From a virus, in IMG/VR virus record IMGVR_UViG_3300010885_006157, positions 1 through 37,265 of that record: DNA of 37,265 bases. One strand, written 5' to 3'. The translations under genes were made by a program, and so were the position numbers. The notes below the pieces were generated by a model. It saw only the letters and a program-made list of their open reading frames with translations. It did not search any database and was not told where the DNA came from. This document shows positions 1 to 7,661 of this stretch, one piece after another. Numbering within the stretch: position 1 is the stretch's first letter; the number at the start of each line of letters is the position of its first letter.

Positions 1-143
1 TTCCTCCGCCCAAACTTAGGTAGGGGTGATTGTTGAACTGGTATCTACTCTAATCCAAATCCATTTTTTCAAAAAATATAAAAAATTTTTTTTTATTTTT
101 TTTAGCTATAAATTCACTCTTTAAAAAAGTACTTAAAAATAAA
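1..143. other. Non-coding, AT-rich upstream region
   Basis: No convincing reading frame is present; all three forward frames of the first 60 bases hit stops. Bases 1-63 are clearly richer in G and C than what follows, so they may be the end of a structured RNA or of an upstream feature, but I could not fold them into a tRNA or any RNA family I know. Bases 64-110 are runs of T and A, including TTTTTTCAAAAAA. An AAGTACTT palindrome sits at about 127-134, just upstream of the first promoter. Confidence 0.5.
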
Positions 144-175
144 TTTGCATATTAAATATATACTTTTTACTTTTG
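144..175 (+). promoter_or_regulatory. Bacteroidota-type promoter, P1
   Basis: TTTG (144-147), a 20-base spacer, then TACTTTTG (168-175): an exact match to the Bacteroidota primary sigma factor pattern TTTG-N19..21-TANNTTTG. Transcription should start near 180-184. No convincing gene follows until 548, so the promoter appears to serve a non-coding RNA or a very long leader. The match is seen directly; activity is inferred. Confidence 0.7.
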
Positions 176-182
176 CTCCCAG

Positions 183-470
183 TTCACAATTAACTATTGT
201 ACCAGAGGTTAAAGATAAGAGTAATTAACTTATAATACCTTTTAGAAGTTGGATAGTATGAGTATGGTGAGTTGCCAAATAACTATTGGCCCTGTCATCC
301 AGAAAAGAGGTTTCTCCAATAGAACTAAAAAGAAAATTTCTGATGTTTAAGAAGATCTAATTAGCTACAAAAGTAGTCCGAAGAAGTTACCGGGGATCTG
401 AGGTAAGTGGAAGTATTCTATAGACGGCTTAAATAAAGGAGATTTTTGAATTATTAAAATTTCAAAGGGC
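183..470 (+). ncRNA. Candidate structured RNA or long 5' leader
   Basis: This stretch lies behind a consensus promoter, is richer in G and C than the coding DNA around it, and lacks a believable gene. Simple helices visible by eye: ACAAT/ATTGT around a 5-base loop near 187-201; AGAGGT with ACCTTT enclosing ATAAG/CTTAT near 206-244; TGGAT 250-254 with ATCCA 297-301, enclosing a perfect 5-bp stem GCCAA 274-278 / TTGGC 286-290 with a 7-base loop; AGATC and GATCT enclosing a GCTAC/GTAGT hairpin with an AAAA loop near 353-398; TTACC/GGTAA near 388-407; and TTTGAA 445-450 / TTCAAA 461-466. The word TAACTATTG occurs twice, and either copy could pair with CAATAG at 317-322, giving alternative folds. 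I could not assign a known family. The ends are approximate. Confidence 0.4.
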
Positions 471-494
471 TAATTGTGCCTAATTCAAAATAAA

Positions 495-526
495 TTTGGT
501 TTATAATTTTATTTGTTACAGATTTG
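495..526 (+). promoter_or_regulatory. Bacteroidota-type promoter, P2, with inverted repeat
   Basis: TTTG (495-498), a 20-base spacer, then CAGATTTG (519-526), one mismatch from TANNTTTG. Its start site near 531-535 would give the gene at 548 a leader of only about 15 bases. A perfect 6-bp inverted repeat, TTGTTA (513-518) and TAACAA (530-535), brackets the -7 box with an 11-base spacer and could be an operator. It probably drives the run of small genes and the packaging genes behind it. Confidence 0.6.
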
Positions 527-547
527 TACTAACAATTAGAGTTATAA

Positions 548-895
548 ATGACAATTAATATACAAACAGAAAAAGCTAAGATTTATATACATTATTTAAA
601 TGTAGTTAATTACTCTTTACCTAAATCTTTAACTGGTAATGAAATTAAAGTATTAGCTACTATGATGTATATAAGGAATATTTACTCACATGTTAAAGAT
701 GTTAATAAGTTAATATTCTTAACTTCTACTAAGAAAAGGATTCAACAATCTTTAAAGTTAAGTGTACCTGTATTTAATAATACTCTTTCTTCTCTCAGAA
801 AAAAGAAGATTTTTATTAGTAAGGATAAATTGTTATTAAAAGAGCCGGTAGTAAATAATGAAATTAATATAAATTTTAAAATAAAAATAAAATGA
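548..895 (+). CDS. Small helix-turn-helix-like hypothetical protein
   Basis: 115 residues, first gene of the late run, 21 bases behind promoter P2. I do not recognise a named family. The middle (about residues 25-100) is basic and helical, and the order of elements (LTGNEIKVLATMMY, then TKKRIQQSLKLSVPVFNNTLSSLRKKKI, then a short strand pair) resembles a winged-helix DNA-binding domain in which SVPVFNNTLSSLRKKK would be the recognition helix. A role in regulating late transcription would suit its promoter-proximal place, but that is inference. Its stop overlaps the next start by 4 bases (ATGA), implying coupled translation. Confidence 0.6.
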   Translation: MTINIQTEKAKIYIHYLNVVNYSLPKSLTGNEIKVLATMMYIRNIYSHVKDVNKLIFLTSTKKRIQQSLKLSVPVFNNTLSSLRKKKIFISKDKLLLKEPVVNNEININFKIKIK

Positions 896-1179
896 ATACA
901 GTAAATTTTGGAACTGCTTTAGAAGCTTTAAAACAAGGAAAAAAAATTGCAAGATTAGGTTGGAATGGAGCTAATATGTTTGCTATCTATTCTCCTGGAT
1001 CAAATAAACCTTTAAAAAATGAAGATTGGTTTTCTCCAGCTATGAGAGAATATACTAAAGATGGTAAAGAGTTAAATGTTAGACCTTCATTGTTATTAAA
1101 AACAGCTCAAGAGGATGTGGCTTATTGGGCCCCTAGTGGATCTGATTGTTTAGCTGAAGATTGGGTTATTTTAGACTAA
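892..1179 (+). CDS. DUF2829 / Tad2-like protein (candidate anti-Thoeris)
   Basis: 95 residues, close to the usual length of the DUF2829 family. It shows the family's N-terminal signature, F-x2-AL-x2-L-x-QGKKIARLGWNG (about residues 6-26), then a strand around MFAIYSPG, the SLLLKTAQEDVAYWAPS segment, and a C-terminal LAEDWVILD ending typical of the family. Tad2 proteins of this family act as sponges that bind the cyclic ADP-ribose-type signal made by Thoeris ThsB and so stop ThsA activation; some bind other cyclic nucleotides. Family membership is convincing. The anti-defence role is inferred, since not every DUF2829 protein has been tested. It overlaps the upstream gene by 4 bases and precedes the next by one base, so it is made with the structural genes. 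Confidence 0.8.
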   Translation: MNTVNFGTALEALKQGKKIARLGWNGANMFAIYSPGSNKPLKNEDWFSPAMREYTKDGKELNVRPSLLLKTAQEDVAYWAPSGSDCLAEDWVILD

Positions 1180-1180
1180 T

Positions 1181-1402
1181 ATGAACAGTAAATACGAAGA
1201 TAAAATACTTACTGAAATTGCTAAAGAGATGAGTTTAAAACCTGAAGTTATTAATTCTGTTATTAAAACTACAAACAGATTTTTAATAAAAGAAATAGGT
1301 GAAGGATCTATAGATGAAATAGATAAATTACAAACAATCTGTTTACCTGTGTTAGGTAAATTTATTCCTAAAAAAAATTTAAAAAAATGGAGCCAGAAAT
1401 AG
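1181..1402 (+). CDS. Small hypothetical protein, possibly HU/IHF-like
   Basis: 73 residues. The order of a helical N-terminus (ILTEIAKEMSLKPEVINSVIKTTNRFLIKEI), a turn, and LQTICLPVLGKFIPKK resembles the first part of HU/IHF-type DNA-binding proteins (two helices, then a strand with LG-x-F), but the C-terminal DNA-binding arm is short or absent, so the link is weak. The gene ends with TAG, the only TAG stop I found among the window's genes, followed two codons later by an in-frame TAA. The next gene starts inside its 3' end. Confidence 0.6.
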   Translation: MNSKYEDKILTEIAKEMSLKPEVINSVIKTTNRFLIKEIGEGSIDEIDKLQTICLPVLGKFIPKKNLKKWSQK

Positions 1403-1779
1403 AAATAATTTTAAATACTATAGTATTTAAAGAAGAGAAGAAAATTATTCAACCTAGTATTGTAAAATTATATCCTACTCACGGTGAATTTTACTTAAAT
1501 TTTGATTATAGCCATTCATTTAAAATTAGTACTGGAGATGATTTAATGGATAAACTTAAACCTCAATATGAAACTAGTGCTAAAAAGATTATTGAAACTT
1601 TATATATAGAAAAAGATAGTATTACTTTGTTTACAGCTTCTGAAGAAGTATCACCTGATGGTACTATAGCTTTATTAACTATAGAAAGTGAATGTACTCA
1701 AATTAATTTATTAGTTAGTACTTACAACGAAGCTTTAGAAATTATTAATTTATTTAGAAAGTGGAAATATGGACATTAA
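1387..1779 (+). CDS. Hypothetical protein
   Basis: 130 residues, acidic, predicted mixed alpha/beta with several amphipathic strands (IVKLYPTHGEFYLNFDYSH, SITLFTASEEVS, IALLTIESECTQINLLVS) and a C-terminal helix. I see no signal peptide, membrane segment or known motif. It overlaps its neighbours by 16 and 11 bases within the tight cluster ahead of the packaging genes, so it is co-expressed with them. Function unknown. Confidence 0.65.
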   Translation: MEPEIEIILNTIVFKEEKKIIQPSIVKLYPTHGEFYLNFDYSHSFKISTGDDLMDKLKPQYETSAKKIIETLYIEKDSITLFTASEEVSPDGTIALLTIESECTQINLLVSTYNEALEIINLFRKWKYGH

Positions 1780-1987
1780 TTTAAAGGAAATAGCTACTGG
1801 TTGGTTTAACTTAGTTACTGGTAAAGAAAGAGAAACTGCAGAATTAAAGTTAAAAACTTGTTTTGAATGTAATTATAACTCAACTCCTAAAAAGATGAAA
1901 GTTACTAGTTACTGCCTTTTGTGTAGTTGTCCTTTAAAAGCTAAAACAAGAAACCCAGATAGTAAATGTCCAGCAAACAAATGGTAA
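1769..1987 (+). CDS. Small zinc-ribbon protein
   Basis: 72 residues. Cysteines lie at C31-x2-C34 and C49-x2-C52-x-C54, with a further C67, in the context CFEC...YCLLCSCPLKAKTRNPDSKCP...KW. Two CxxC knuckles indicate a zinc ribbon. Short proteins of this layout (GW near the start, CGCPL-x-AK-x-R and a terminal KW) recur next to structural genes of Bacteroidota phages, but I know no function for them. A nucleic-acid or protein-binding adaptor is possible. It overlaps the preceding gene by 11 bases. Confidence 0.7.
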   Translation: MDINLKEIATGWFNLVTGKERETAELKLKTCFECNYNSTPKKMKVTSYCLLCSCPLKAKTRNPDSKCPANKW

Positions 1988-2175
1988 ATTTTTTTAAGAG
2001 TTGGTTTAGTAAAACAGAAAGAAGTTTATATACTTTAATATTAGCCACTATAATAGTGTATAAAATAGATGATCATTATCATAATTTATTTACAAATACA
2101 ATGTGTATGATATTCTTAATTATTTGGGCTAGTTTATTCAGTTTTCAAATGTATAATGTAATTAAAAATAGATAA
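1981..2175 (+). CDS. Small membrane protein
   Basis: 64 residues from the ATG at 1981, which overlaps the previous stop by 7 bases; an upstream ATG at 1966 would add five residues with a larger overlap and is less likely. There are two hydrophobic stretches, about residues 16-27 (LYTLILATIIVY) and 41-57 (MCMIFLIIWASLFSFQM), with basic ends. It is probably an inner-membrane protein with one or two spans. I cannot assign a function; a holin-type role is possible but it is far from the lysis genes. Confidence 0.6.
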   Translation: MVNFFKSWFSKTERSLYTLILATIIVYKIDDHYHNLFTNTMCMIFLIIWASLFSFQMYNVIKNR

Positions 2176-2176
2176 T

Positions 2177-2494
2177 ATGACAAATTTAATCCCTTTTACA
2201 CCATTTAATAATGGTATTATTATTGAAAGTCCTAAAATAGAAGATGAGAAAGTACTATCTTCTGGTATAGCTTTACCTGATGGTATGAAAGCTTCAGACT
2301 TTGAACAAAAAGAATTTAAAGGCTACAAAGTTTTAGCTGTAGGTCCAAATTGTACACAAATTAAAGTAGGAGATGTAGTTATGTTTAACTCAAATGCTAC
2401 TCCTGATGGATTTATGTATAATAAAGTATTATATGCTGTATTTAGAGAACATCATGTAGTAGTAATTAATAACAGTGTAGAAGAACTAGCTTAA
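2177..2494 (+). CDS. GroES-like co-chaperonin (Cpn10 fold)
   Basis: 105 residues, near GroES size. The segment GYKVLAVGPNCTQIKVGDVVMF (split here as residues 49-58 and 61-70) matches the Cpn10 core in which a KVLAVG strand is followed by VKVGDKVLF, and the later VLYAVFREHHVVVI matches the GroES ending in which the strand 'y-x-v-v-R-E-x-D-i-x-a' precedes the C-terminus. The mobile loop region (about 20-40) is present but divergent. Phage co-chaperonins such as T4 gp31 replace host GroES so that the capsid protein can fold in GroEL; placement beside packaging and capsid genes fits that. Fold assignment is fairly good; the role is inferred. It meets the next gene through TAATG. Confidence 0.65.
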   Translation: MTNLIPFTPFNNGIIIESPKIEDEKVLSSGIALPDGMKASDFEQKEFKGYKVLAVGPNCTQIKVGDVVMFNSNATPDGFMYNKVLYAVFREHHVVVINNSVEELA

Positions 2495-3036
2495 TGAAAT
2501 TATTTGAGTTAGTTAATCAACAACCTATTATAACAACAGAAGCTTTACTGATTCCTGTATTTAAAAAAATATGGGATTCAGATAAGTCTAAAGATAAAGG
2601 TTTGGCTATTAAAGAATTAGCTTATGTGTATTTATCTACAGATTACAAAAGTGTTTATGCTGCTTTCCCTCAAGATATTAAAATAGTTACTATTATTAAA
2701 GATTTATTTGGAGGTAAATATACTCCTAGTAAAGATGTAGTAGAAGCTATTAAAAAATATGAGGAATTACAAGATACTTTTAACATGAGGTTTTTAAAAT
2801 CAGCTAAATCTGCTGCTGAAAAAACTATGGGTTATTTTGATAGTATAGATTATGAAGAAAGAGACGCTAAAGGAAATTTAGTTTATAAAGTAAAAGAAGT
2901 AACTAGTGCATTAAAAGATTGTGCTGGTATTATAGAAACTTTAGATAAGCTAATTGAAAAAGTAAGTAAGGAACAAAAACTAAAAGAATCTAGAACTAGA
3001 GGTGGAGGAGAAGGATCTTGGTTTGAAAATACATAA
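2494..3036 (+). CDS. Candidate terminase small subunit
   Basis: 180 residues, mostly helical, ending in a charged tail with a glycine-rich GGGEGSW motif. It sits three bases upstream of the terminase large subunit, the usual place for the DNA-recognising small subunit. Residues 105-165 are rich in Lys and Glu and look like a coiled coil that could hold a ring together. I see no clear helix-turn-helix, and small terminase subunits share little sequence, so the call rests on position and character. It may instead be another head-associated protein. Confidence 0.5.
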   Translation: MKLFELVNQQPIITTEALLIPVFKKIWDSDKSKDKGLAIKELAYVYLSTDYKSVYAAFPQDIKIVTIIKDLFGGKYTPSKDVVEAIKKYEELQDTFNMRFLKSAKSAAEKTMGYFDSIDYEERDAKGNLVYKVKEVTSALKDCAGIIETLDKLIEKVSKEQKLKESRTRGGGEGSWFENT

Positions 3037-3039
3037 TAA

Positions 3040-5094
3040 ATGAATATAATAGATATTAATGAATGGACAGCTGCTAGACAACACTTTGATGAATATAAAG
3101 TGTACACCAAGTTATTGCCTGGAACTTCTCAATGGATAAAATTTTGGGAAGAAGAAAGAAAAAGATGTTTATTTGGGTATCATACAGGTAGAGATTTTAT
3201 ACCTGGATATTTTTATGATTATTTAAACTATTCTCCAATCATGAAATCAGAGGAAGTTAAATCAGACCCTAGTGGATTAATATTACCACCAACTGATATT
3301 GTTATTACAGGTAATGTACAAGCTGAAAGGATTGAAGGATTTCCTAATTTTTGGGATGGAGATTATGATTGGTTTCATTATTTAGATGAGTCTGAAAAAA
3401 TGGCTGAACATGCTTTCTTAGGTGGAAGTCGTGGTAAAGGTAAATCATTTAAAGCTGGTAGTATGCTATGCAGAAACTACTTTCATATAGAAAAATCTAA
3501 ATCATTTGCTTTTGCTTATTCTCTAGAATTCTTAACAGGTGATGGTATTATAACTAAAGCCTGGGATATTATGGACTTCAGGGATACATATACTCCTTGG
3601 GGTAAAAGAAGACATTTTAAAAATACAGATTTACATAGAAGATCTTCATATCAAGAAATAGATTCAGAAGGTTTAAAGATTGAAAAAGGTTGGAAGTCTG
3701 AAATCATTGGAGTTACTGTAGGTGATGATATTGATAAATTAAGGGGTAAACGTGGTAAGTTAATTATCTTGGAAGAAGCCGGTAACTTTAGAAAACTAGG
3801 TACTGGTTGGAATATTCTTAGACCTAGTATGGAAGACGGTAAAAGAACTTTTGGTTTAATTTTAGGTATAGGAACTGGAGGTACAACAGGAGCAGCAAGT
3901 GCTGGTTTTGAGGAACTATTTAGAAATCCTAAAGCTTATAGAATTCATGCAGTAAATAATAAATGGGAAGCTGGTAGAGAGAATACAGTTTGTAGTTATT
4001 TTTGGAGTGCAGCAGTTAATTATTCAGGAGCCTATGATGAAGCTACAGGTGAAAGTCATATAGAAACAGCTACTAATGTAATTATGGAAGATAGAAAACT
4101 AGTAGCAACAGGTTCTGACCCACATGCACTAGTTAGAAGAAAAGCTGAATTACCTTTAAATCCATCAGAAATGTTGATGAGAATTACTGGTACTCAATTT
4201 CCTGTTGGATTACTAAAAGAACAAGAAGCTGAAATATTTACTAAAGCACATATATATGCTGATGCTGATTATATTTGTAAATTTGAGTTAAATAGAGAAA
4301 CCCAAAAGTTTGAATTTAAATTAGATTTTGACAGTACACCTATATTAAAGTTTCCTCATTCAGATAACAAAAATATGCCAGGTGCTATAGTTATGTATAA
4401 AAAAAGGATTACAGATGAACCTCCTTTTGGTAGATATGTAGCTGGTATAGATAGTTATGACTTTGATGAAAGTACAACTACCTCATTAGGATCTTGCTAT
4501 GTAGCAGATTCATTTACTGGTGAAATAGTAGCTGAATATACAGGTAGACCAGAAGCTAAAGAGTTTTATGAAAATTGCAGAAGACTATTACTATACTATA
4601 ATGCACAAGTAAATATTGAAAATAGTAATAAAGGTATCTTTGATTATTTTGACAGCAAGAACTGTGGATACTTAATCTGTGAAGAACTAAATATTGTAAG
4701 AGAAGCTACTCAAGATAACGGTAAAAAAACTGGACATAGAAGAAGAGGATTTACACCTAGTCAACCTTTAAATGCTTATGCTAGAGGATTAGTAGCTCAA
4801 TGGTTAAAAGAATCTACTAATGATGAAGAAAAGCCAGAAGAATTAAGAGTACACACATTTAGATGTTTACCTGCAATTCAAGAGATGATTTTATGGAACA
4901 TGGATGGTAACTTTGATAGGGTATCTGCTTTAGGTGCTTTAATGTTATTATATTATGACCGTACTAAATATCCAGTTGAAGAAAGATTTAAAGAAGATCC
5001 TATTGATGAGTTTTTTACTAGACATTTTAATGTAAATAGCTATTTAGAAATCAGAAATAATTCTGGAGAATCAAACCCCTTAATTAATTTTTAA
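3040..5094 (+). CDS. terL: Terminase large subunit (TerL)
   Basis: 684 residues, typical of crAss-like terminases. It is the ATP-driven motor that threads DNA through the portal and cuts concatemers. Residues 128-136, GGSRGKGKS, form the Walker A loop; residues about 240-247, KLIILEEA, are Walker B followed by the catalytic glutamate. The RNase H-like nuclease half begins near residue 467 with YVAGIDSYDFDES, whose first Asp (about 471) is the expected metal ligand; NIENSNKG (about 529-536) supplies a second acidic residue and the C-terminal region around RVSALGALMLLYYD a third. It lies between the candidate small subunit and portal on the same strand. Function is secure. Confidence 0.93.
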   Translation: MNIIDINEWTAARQHFDEYKVYTKLLPGTSQWIKFWEEERKRCLFGYHTGRDFIPGYFYDYLNYSPIMKSEEVKSDPSGLILPPTDIVITGNVQAERIEGFPNFWDGDYDWFHYLDESEKMAEHAFLGGSRGKGKSFKAGSMLCRNYFHIEKSKSFAFAYSLEFLTGDGIITKAWDIMDFRDTYTPWGKRRHFKNTDLHRRSSYQEIDSEGLKIEKGWKSEIIGVTVGDDIDKLRGKRGKLIILEEAGNFRKLGTGWNILRPSMEDGKRTFGLILGIGTGGTTGAASAGFEELFRNPKAYRIHAVNNKWEAGRENTVCSYFWSAAVNYSGAYDEATGESHIETATNVIMEDRKLVATGSDPHALVRRKAELPLNPSEMLMRITGTQFPVGLLKEQEAEIFTKAHIYADADYICKFELNRETQKFEFKLDFDSTPILKFPHSDNKNMPGAIVMYKKRITDEPPFGRYVAGIDSYDFDESTTTSLGSCYVADSFTGEIVAEYTGRPEAKEFYENCRRLLLYYNAQVNIENSNKGIFDYFDSKNCGYLICEELNIVREATQDNGKKTGHRRRGFTPSQPLNAYARGLVAQWLKESTNDEEKPEELRVHTFRCLPAIQEMILWNMDGNFDRVSALGALMLLYYDRTKYPVEERFKEDPIDEFFTRHFNVNSYLEIRNNSGESNPLINF

Positions 5095-5095
5095 A

Positions 5096-5103
5096 TAAAT
5101 TTG
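5096..5103 (+). promoter_or_regulatory. Possible -7 box before the portal gene
   Basis: TAAATTTG matches TANNTTTG exactly and continues with TAAG as in other late promoters here, 20 bases before the portal start. No TTTG is found 19-21 bases upstream, so this is at best a weak or activator-dependent promoter, or chance in AT-rich DNA. Confidence 0.25.
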
Positions 5104-5123
5104 TAAGTTAATACCATAAATAT

Positions 5124-7661
5124 ATGAATTTTACAGCGAGCTTAAAACCAATGCCTAAACAAAAATTACCTGATTCTCAGAAAACTGAAGAATGGGCTAA
5201 AAATTGTATAGATTCTGCAGAAGGTTTAGTACTAATGTATAATGATAACATTAGAATGAACAGGTTAAATAAAGAAACTAATTATAACCTTGTTAATGGT
5301 GTTCTTAATGTTAATGATATAGAAAAAATACAAAATCCTAATACAATCAGAAATGCTACCTTTCCAGCAACTCCTAAAAATTATCCATTAGTAAATGCTT
5401 ACTTAAAGTCTTTACTTGGAGAAGAGTTAAAAAGAAAGTTAGATTATCATGTGGCAGTTGTTAACCCAGATGCAATATCATCTAAACAACAACAAAAACT
5501 AGAAATTATAAAAGCTCAAGTTGAAGAAGCATTTACTCAATCTCTACAGGCTACACCTGAACAGATGGAAGATCCTCAATTTCAGCAACAAATGCAAAAA
5601 CAACTTCAAGATAAACTTGACAGTCTTTTAGAATTTAGAGAAACAAGAGAGTTAGCAGCTACTTATATCCTTGAATATTTTACTAGAAAATTAGAATTAA
5701 GAGAGATGTTTGCTAAAGGTTTTGAAGATGCATTAATTTCTGGTGAAGAAATTTACTGTGTTGATGAATTTAATGGAGAGCCTACAGTAAGAAGATGTAA
5801 TCCATTAATGACTTACTTTTTAACTAATCCACATTCTAATAGGATTGAAGATTCAGATGTAGTAGTAGAAGAACAGTATATACCATTATCTGAAGTAGTA
5901 GATAGATACCACACAGAGTTATTACCTAAAGATATTGATTACTTAGAAACTAGAAGTGGGTATAACTCATCTACTGGTCAACAGTTAATTAATTATAGTC
6001 CGCCAGTAACTTATTTAGATTACACAGATACAAACTTAACAAGTAACTTAAATACCTCACTTAACAGAGGTTGGGATAGTAATAACAATATCCGTGTTAT
6101 GAGGATTGTATGGATGTCTAAAAGAAAGATTAATGTCCTTTACTACATAGATGAGAATGGTGATCAACAAAAGACTTATGTAGATGAAACATACAAAGCA
6201 GATAAAACTAAAGGTGAATATTTGGAGCCTTTATGGATTAATGAATGGTGGGAAGGTACAAAAATTGCTAATGCTATTTATGTAAAAATTAAACCTAGAA
6301 GTATCCAATTTACAGAGATGAATAATCCTTCTATTTGCCAAAGTGGTTATGTAGGATCTGTTTATAATACTAACTCTAGTAGAGTACAATCATTTGTTGA
6401 TATAGTAAAACCTTATCAATATTTGTTTATTTTACTAATGTATAGAACTGAATTAGGCTTTCTAAAAAGTCATGGTAAAATTGGAGTAGTAGATAAAGCT
6501 CTTATACCAGATGGTATGGATGTTGATAAATGGATGTATTATGCAACTATGACAGGTTGGGCTGTACAAGATTCATTTAAAGAAGGTAAAAAAGGAGCAG
6601 CTACCGGTAAACTAGCAGGTAATTTATCAGGACAAGCTAGAGAGATGGATTTAGAACAAGGTAGATATATTGAACAACATATATCTATGATGCAATATAT
6701 TGAAAGTCAAGTAGATAAAGTAACTGGTATAACTCCTCAAAGAAGGGGTCAAATAGCAGCAGATGCTGGATTAGGAACTACACAAGAAGCTCAAGCAGCT
6801 TCAGCTACTATTACTGAATGGTATTTTAAAGCTCATGATTCTATTAAACTTAGAGTATTAAAAGCTTTATTAGAAACTAGTAAATATTGTTTAAAAACTG
6901 GTAATACTGTATTTCAGTATTTTATGGATGATATGTCTATGAATATTTTTAGTGTAGAACCTGAAGAATTTGTAGAAGCTGATTATGGTATTATGATCAG
7001 TGATGGTACTAATGATATAGAAACTTTAGCAAGTTTAAAACGTGCTATGGAGATGGCTATACAAACTGGTAAAACAGATGTTAATCAATTATTGACTATT
7101 ACTTCTAATGCTAGTATGAGCTCTATTAGACATAAGTTAAAACAAGAAACTAGAAAAGGTCAAGAGGCTGCTCAACAACAATTTGAAGCTGAACAACAAG
7201 CTAAACAAAAAGAGATTGAAGCTAAAATGCAAATAGAGCAATCTAAATTAGATCTTGAATATGAGAAGTTAAATAGAGAAGATATTAATAAACAGTTAGA
7301 TAGAGAGAATAAAATTGAACTTGAAACTCTTAGAGCTTATGCTATAGATGAAGGTACTAATATACCTGAAATAGATAATACAGCAGAACTGGCTTTAAAA
7401 CAATCTGACATTAATCTTAAACGAATGACAGAAGCTAATAAAATAGCTTTACAAGATAGACATAAAATAATGGATAAAATGTTGAAAGAAAAAGAGTTAT
7501 CTATGAAAAAAGAAATAGAAGATAAAAAGATCAGAGCTATCGAGGTACAAAATCATTCTCAAGAGTTAATGCAAAATAAACAAATAGCATTAGAAGAGAA
7601 AAAATTAAAAGCACAAGAAAAAATTGAACGTATTAAATTAAGAGCTAAACCTAAGAAATAA
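5124..7661 (+). CDS. Portal protein
   Basis: 845 residues, the size expected for crAss-like portals. Twelve copies would form the head vertex channel through which DNA enters and leaves. Support: position right after TerL and before scaffold and capsid genes; N-terminal alpha/beta part (EKMYNDNI-like helices, then YFLTNPHSNRIEDSDVVVEEQYIP); a middle region around residues 400-560 (SFVDIVKPYQYLFILLMYRTELGF ... GITPQRRGQIAADAGLGTTQEA) typical of the portal stem and crown of this group; and a long charged Gln/Glu/Lys-rich coiled coil from about residue 680 to the end. Its stop overlaps the next start (TAATG). Confidence 0.88.
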   Translation: MNFTASLKPMPKQKLPDSQKTEEWAKNCIDSAEGLVLMYNDNIRMNRLNKETNYNLVNGVLNVNDIEKIQNPNTIRNATFPATPKNYPLVNAYLKSLLGEELKRKLDYHVAVVNPDAISSKQQQKLEIIKAQVEEAFTQSLQATPEQMEDPQFQQQMQKQLQDKLDSLLEFRETRELAATYILEYFTRKLELREMFAKGFEDALISGEEIYCVDEFNGEPTVRRCNPLMTYFLTNPHSNRIEDSDVVVEEQYIPLSEVVDRYHTELLPKDIDYLETRSGYNSSTGQQLINYSPPVTYLDYTDTNLTSNLNTSLNRGWDSNNNIRVMRIVWMSKRKINVLYYIDENGDQQKTYVDETYKADKTKGEYLEPLWINEWWEGTKIANAIYVKIKPRSIQFTEMNNPSICQSGYVGSVYNTNSSRVQSFVDIVKPYQYLFILLMYRTELGFLKSHGKIGVVDKALIPDGMDVDKWMYYATMTGWAVQDSFKEGKKGAATGKLAGNLSGQAREMDLEQGRYIEQHISMMQYIESQVDKVTGITPQRRGQIAADAGLGTTQEAQAASATITEWYFKAHDSIKLRVLKALLETSKYCLKTGNTVFQYFMDDMSMNIFSVEPEEFVEADYGIMISDGTNDIETLASLKRAMEMAIQTGKTDVNQLLTITSNASMSSIRHKLKQETRKGQEAAQQQFEAEQQAKQKEIEAKMQIEQSKLDLEYEKLNREDINKQLDRENKIELETLRAYAIDEGTNIPEIDNTAELALKQSDINLKRMTEANKIALQDRHKIMDKMLKEKELSMKKEIEDKKIRAIEVQNHSQELMQNKQIALEEKKLKAQEKIERIKLRAKPKK

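Noticed and set aside
1-70. Possible tRNA ending in CCA before a T-run
   Set aside because: No acceptor, anticodon or T-arm pairing could be made on either strand.
247-321. tRNA-like shape: 6-bp outer stem and a 5-bp stem with a 7-base loop
   Set aside because: The spacing resembles a tRNA and the loop has T at position 33, but there is no D-stem of quality and no T-arm with the TTC motif.
258-350. A 30-codon frame (MSMVSCQITIGPVIQKRG...) inside the leader region
   Set aside because: It uses codons ending in C and G unlike the phage genes, has no clear ribosome site, and its bases are involved in the visible helices, so it reads better as RNA. A leader peptide cannot be excluded.
183-470. 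Group I intron suggested by AAAAGTAGTCCG near 368-380
   Set aside because: The partner elements of the P3/P7 core could not be found, and no split gene flanks the region.
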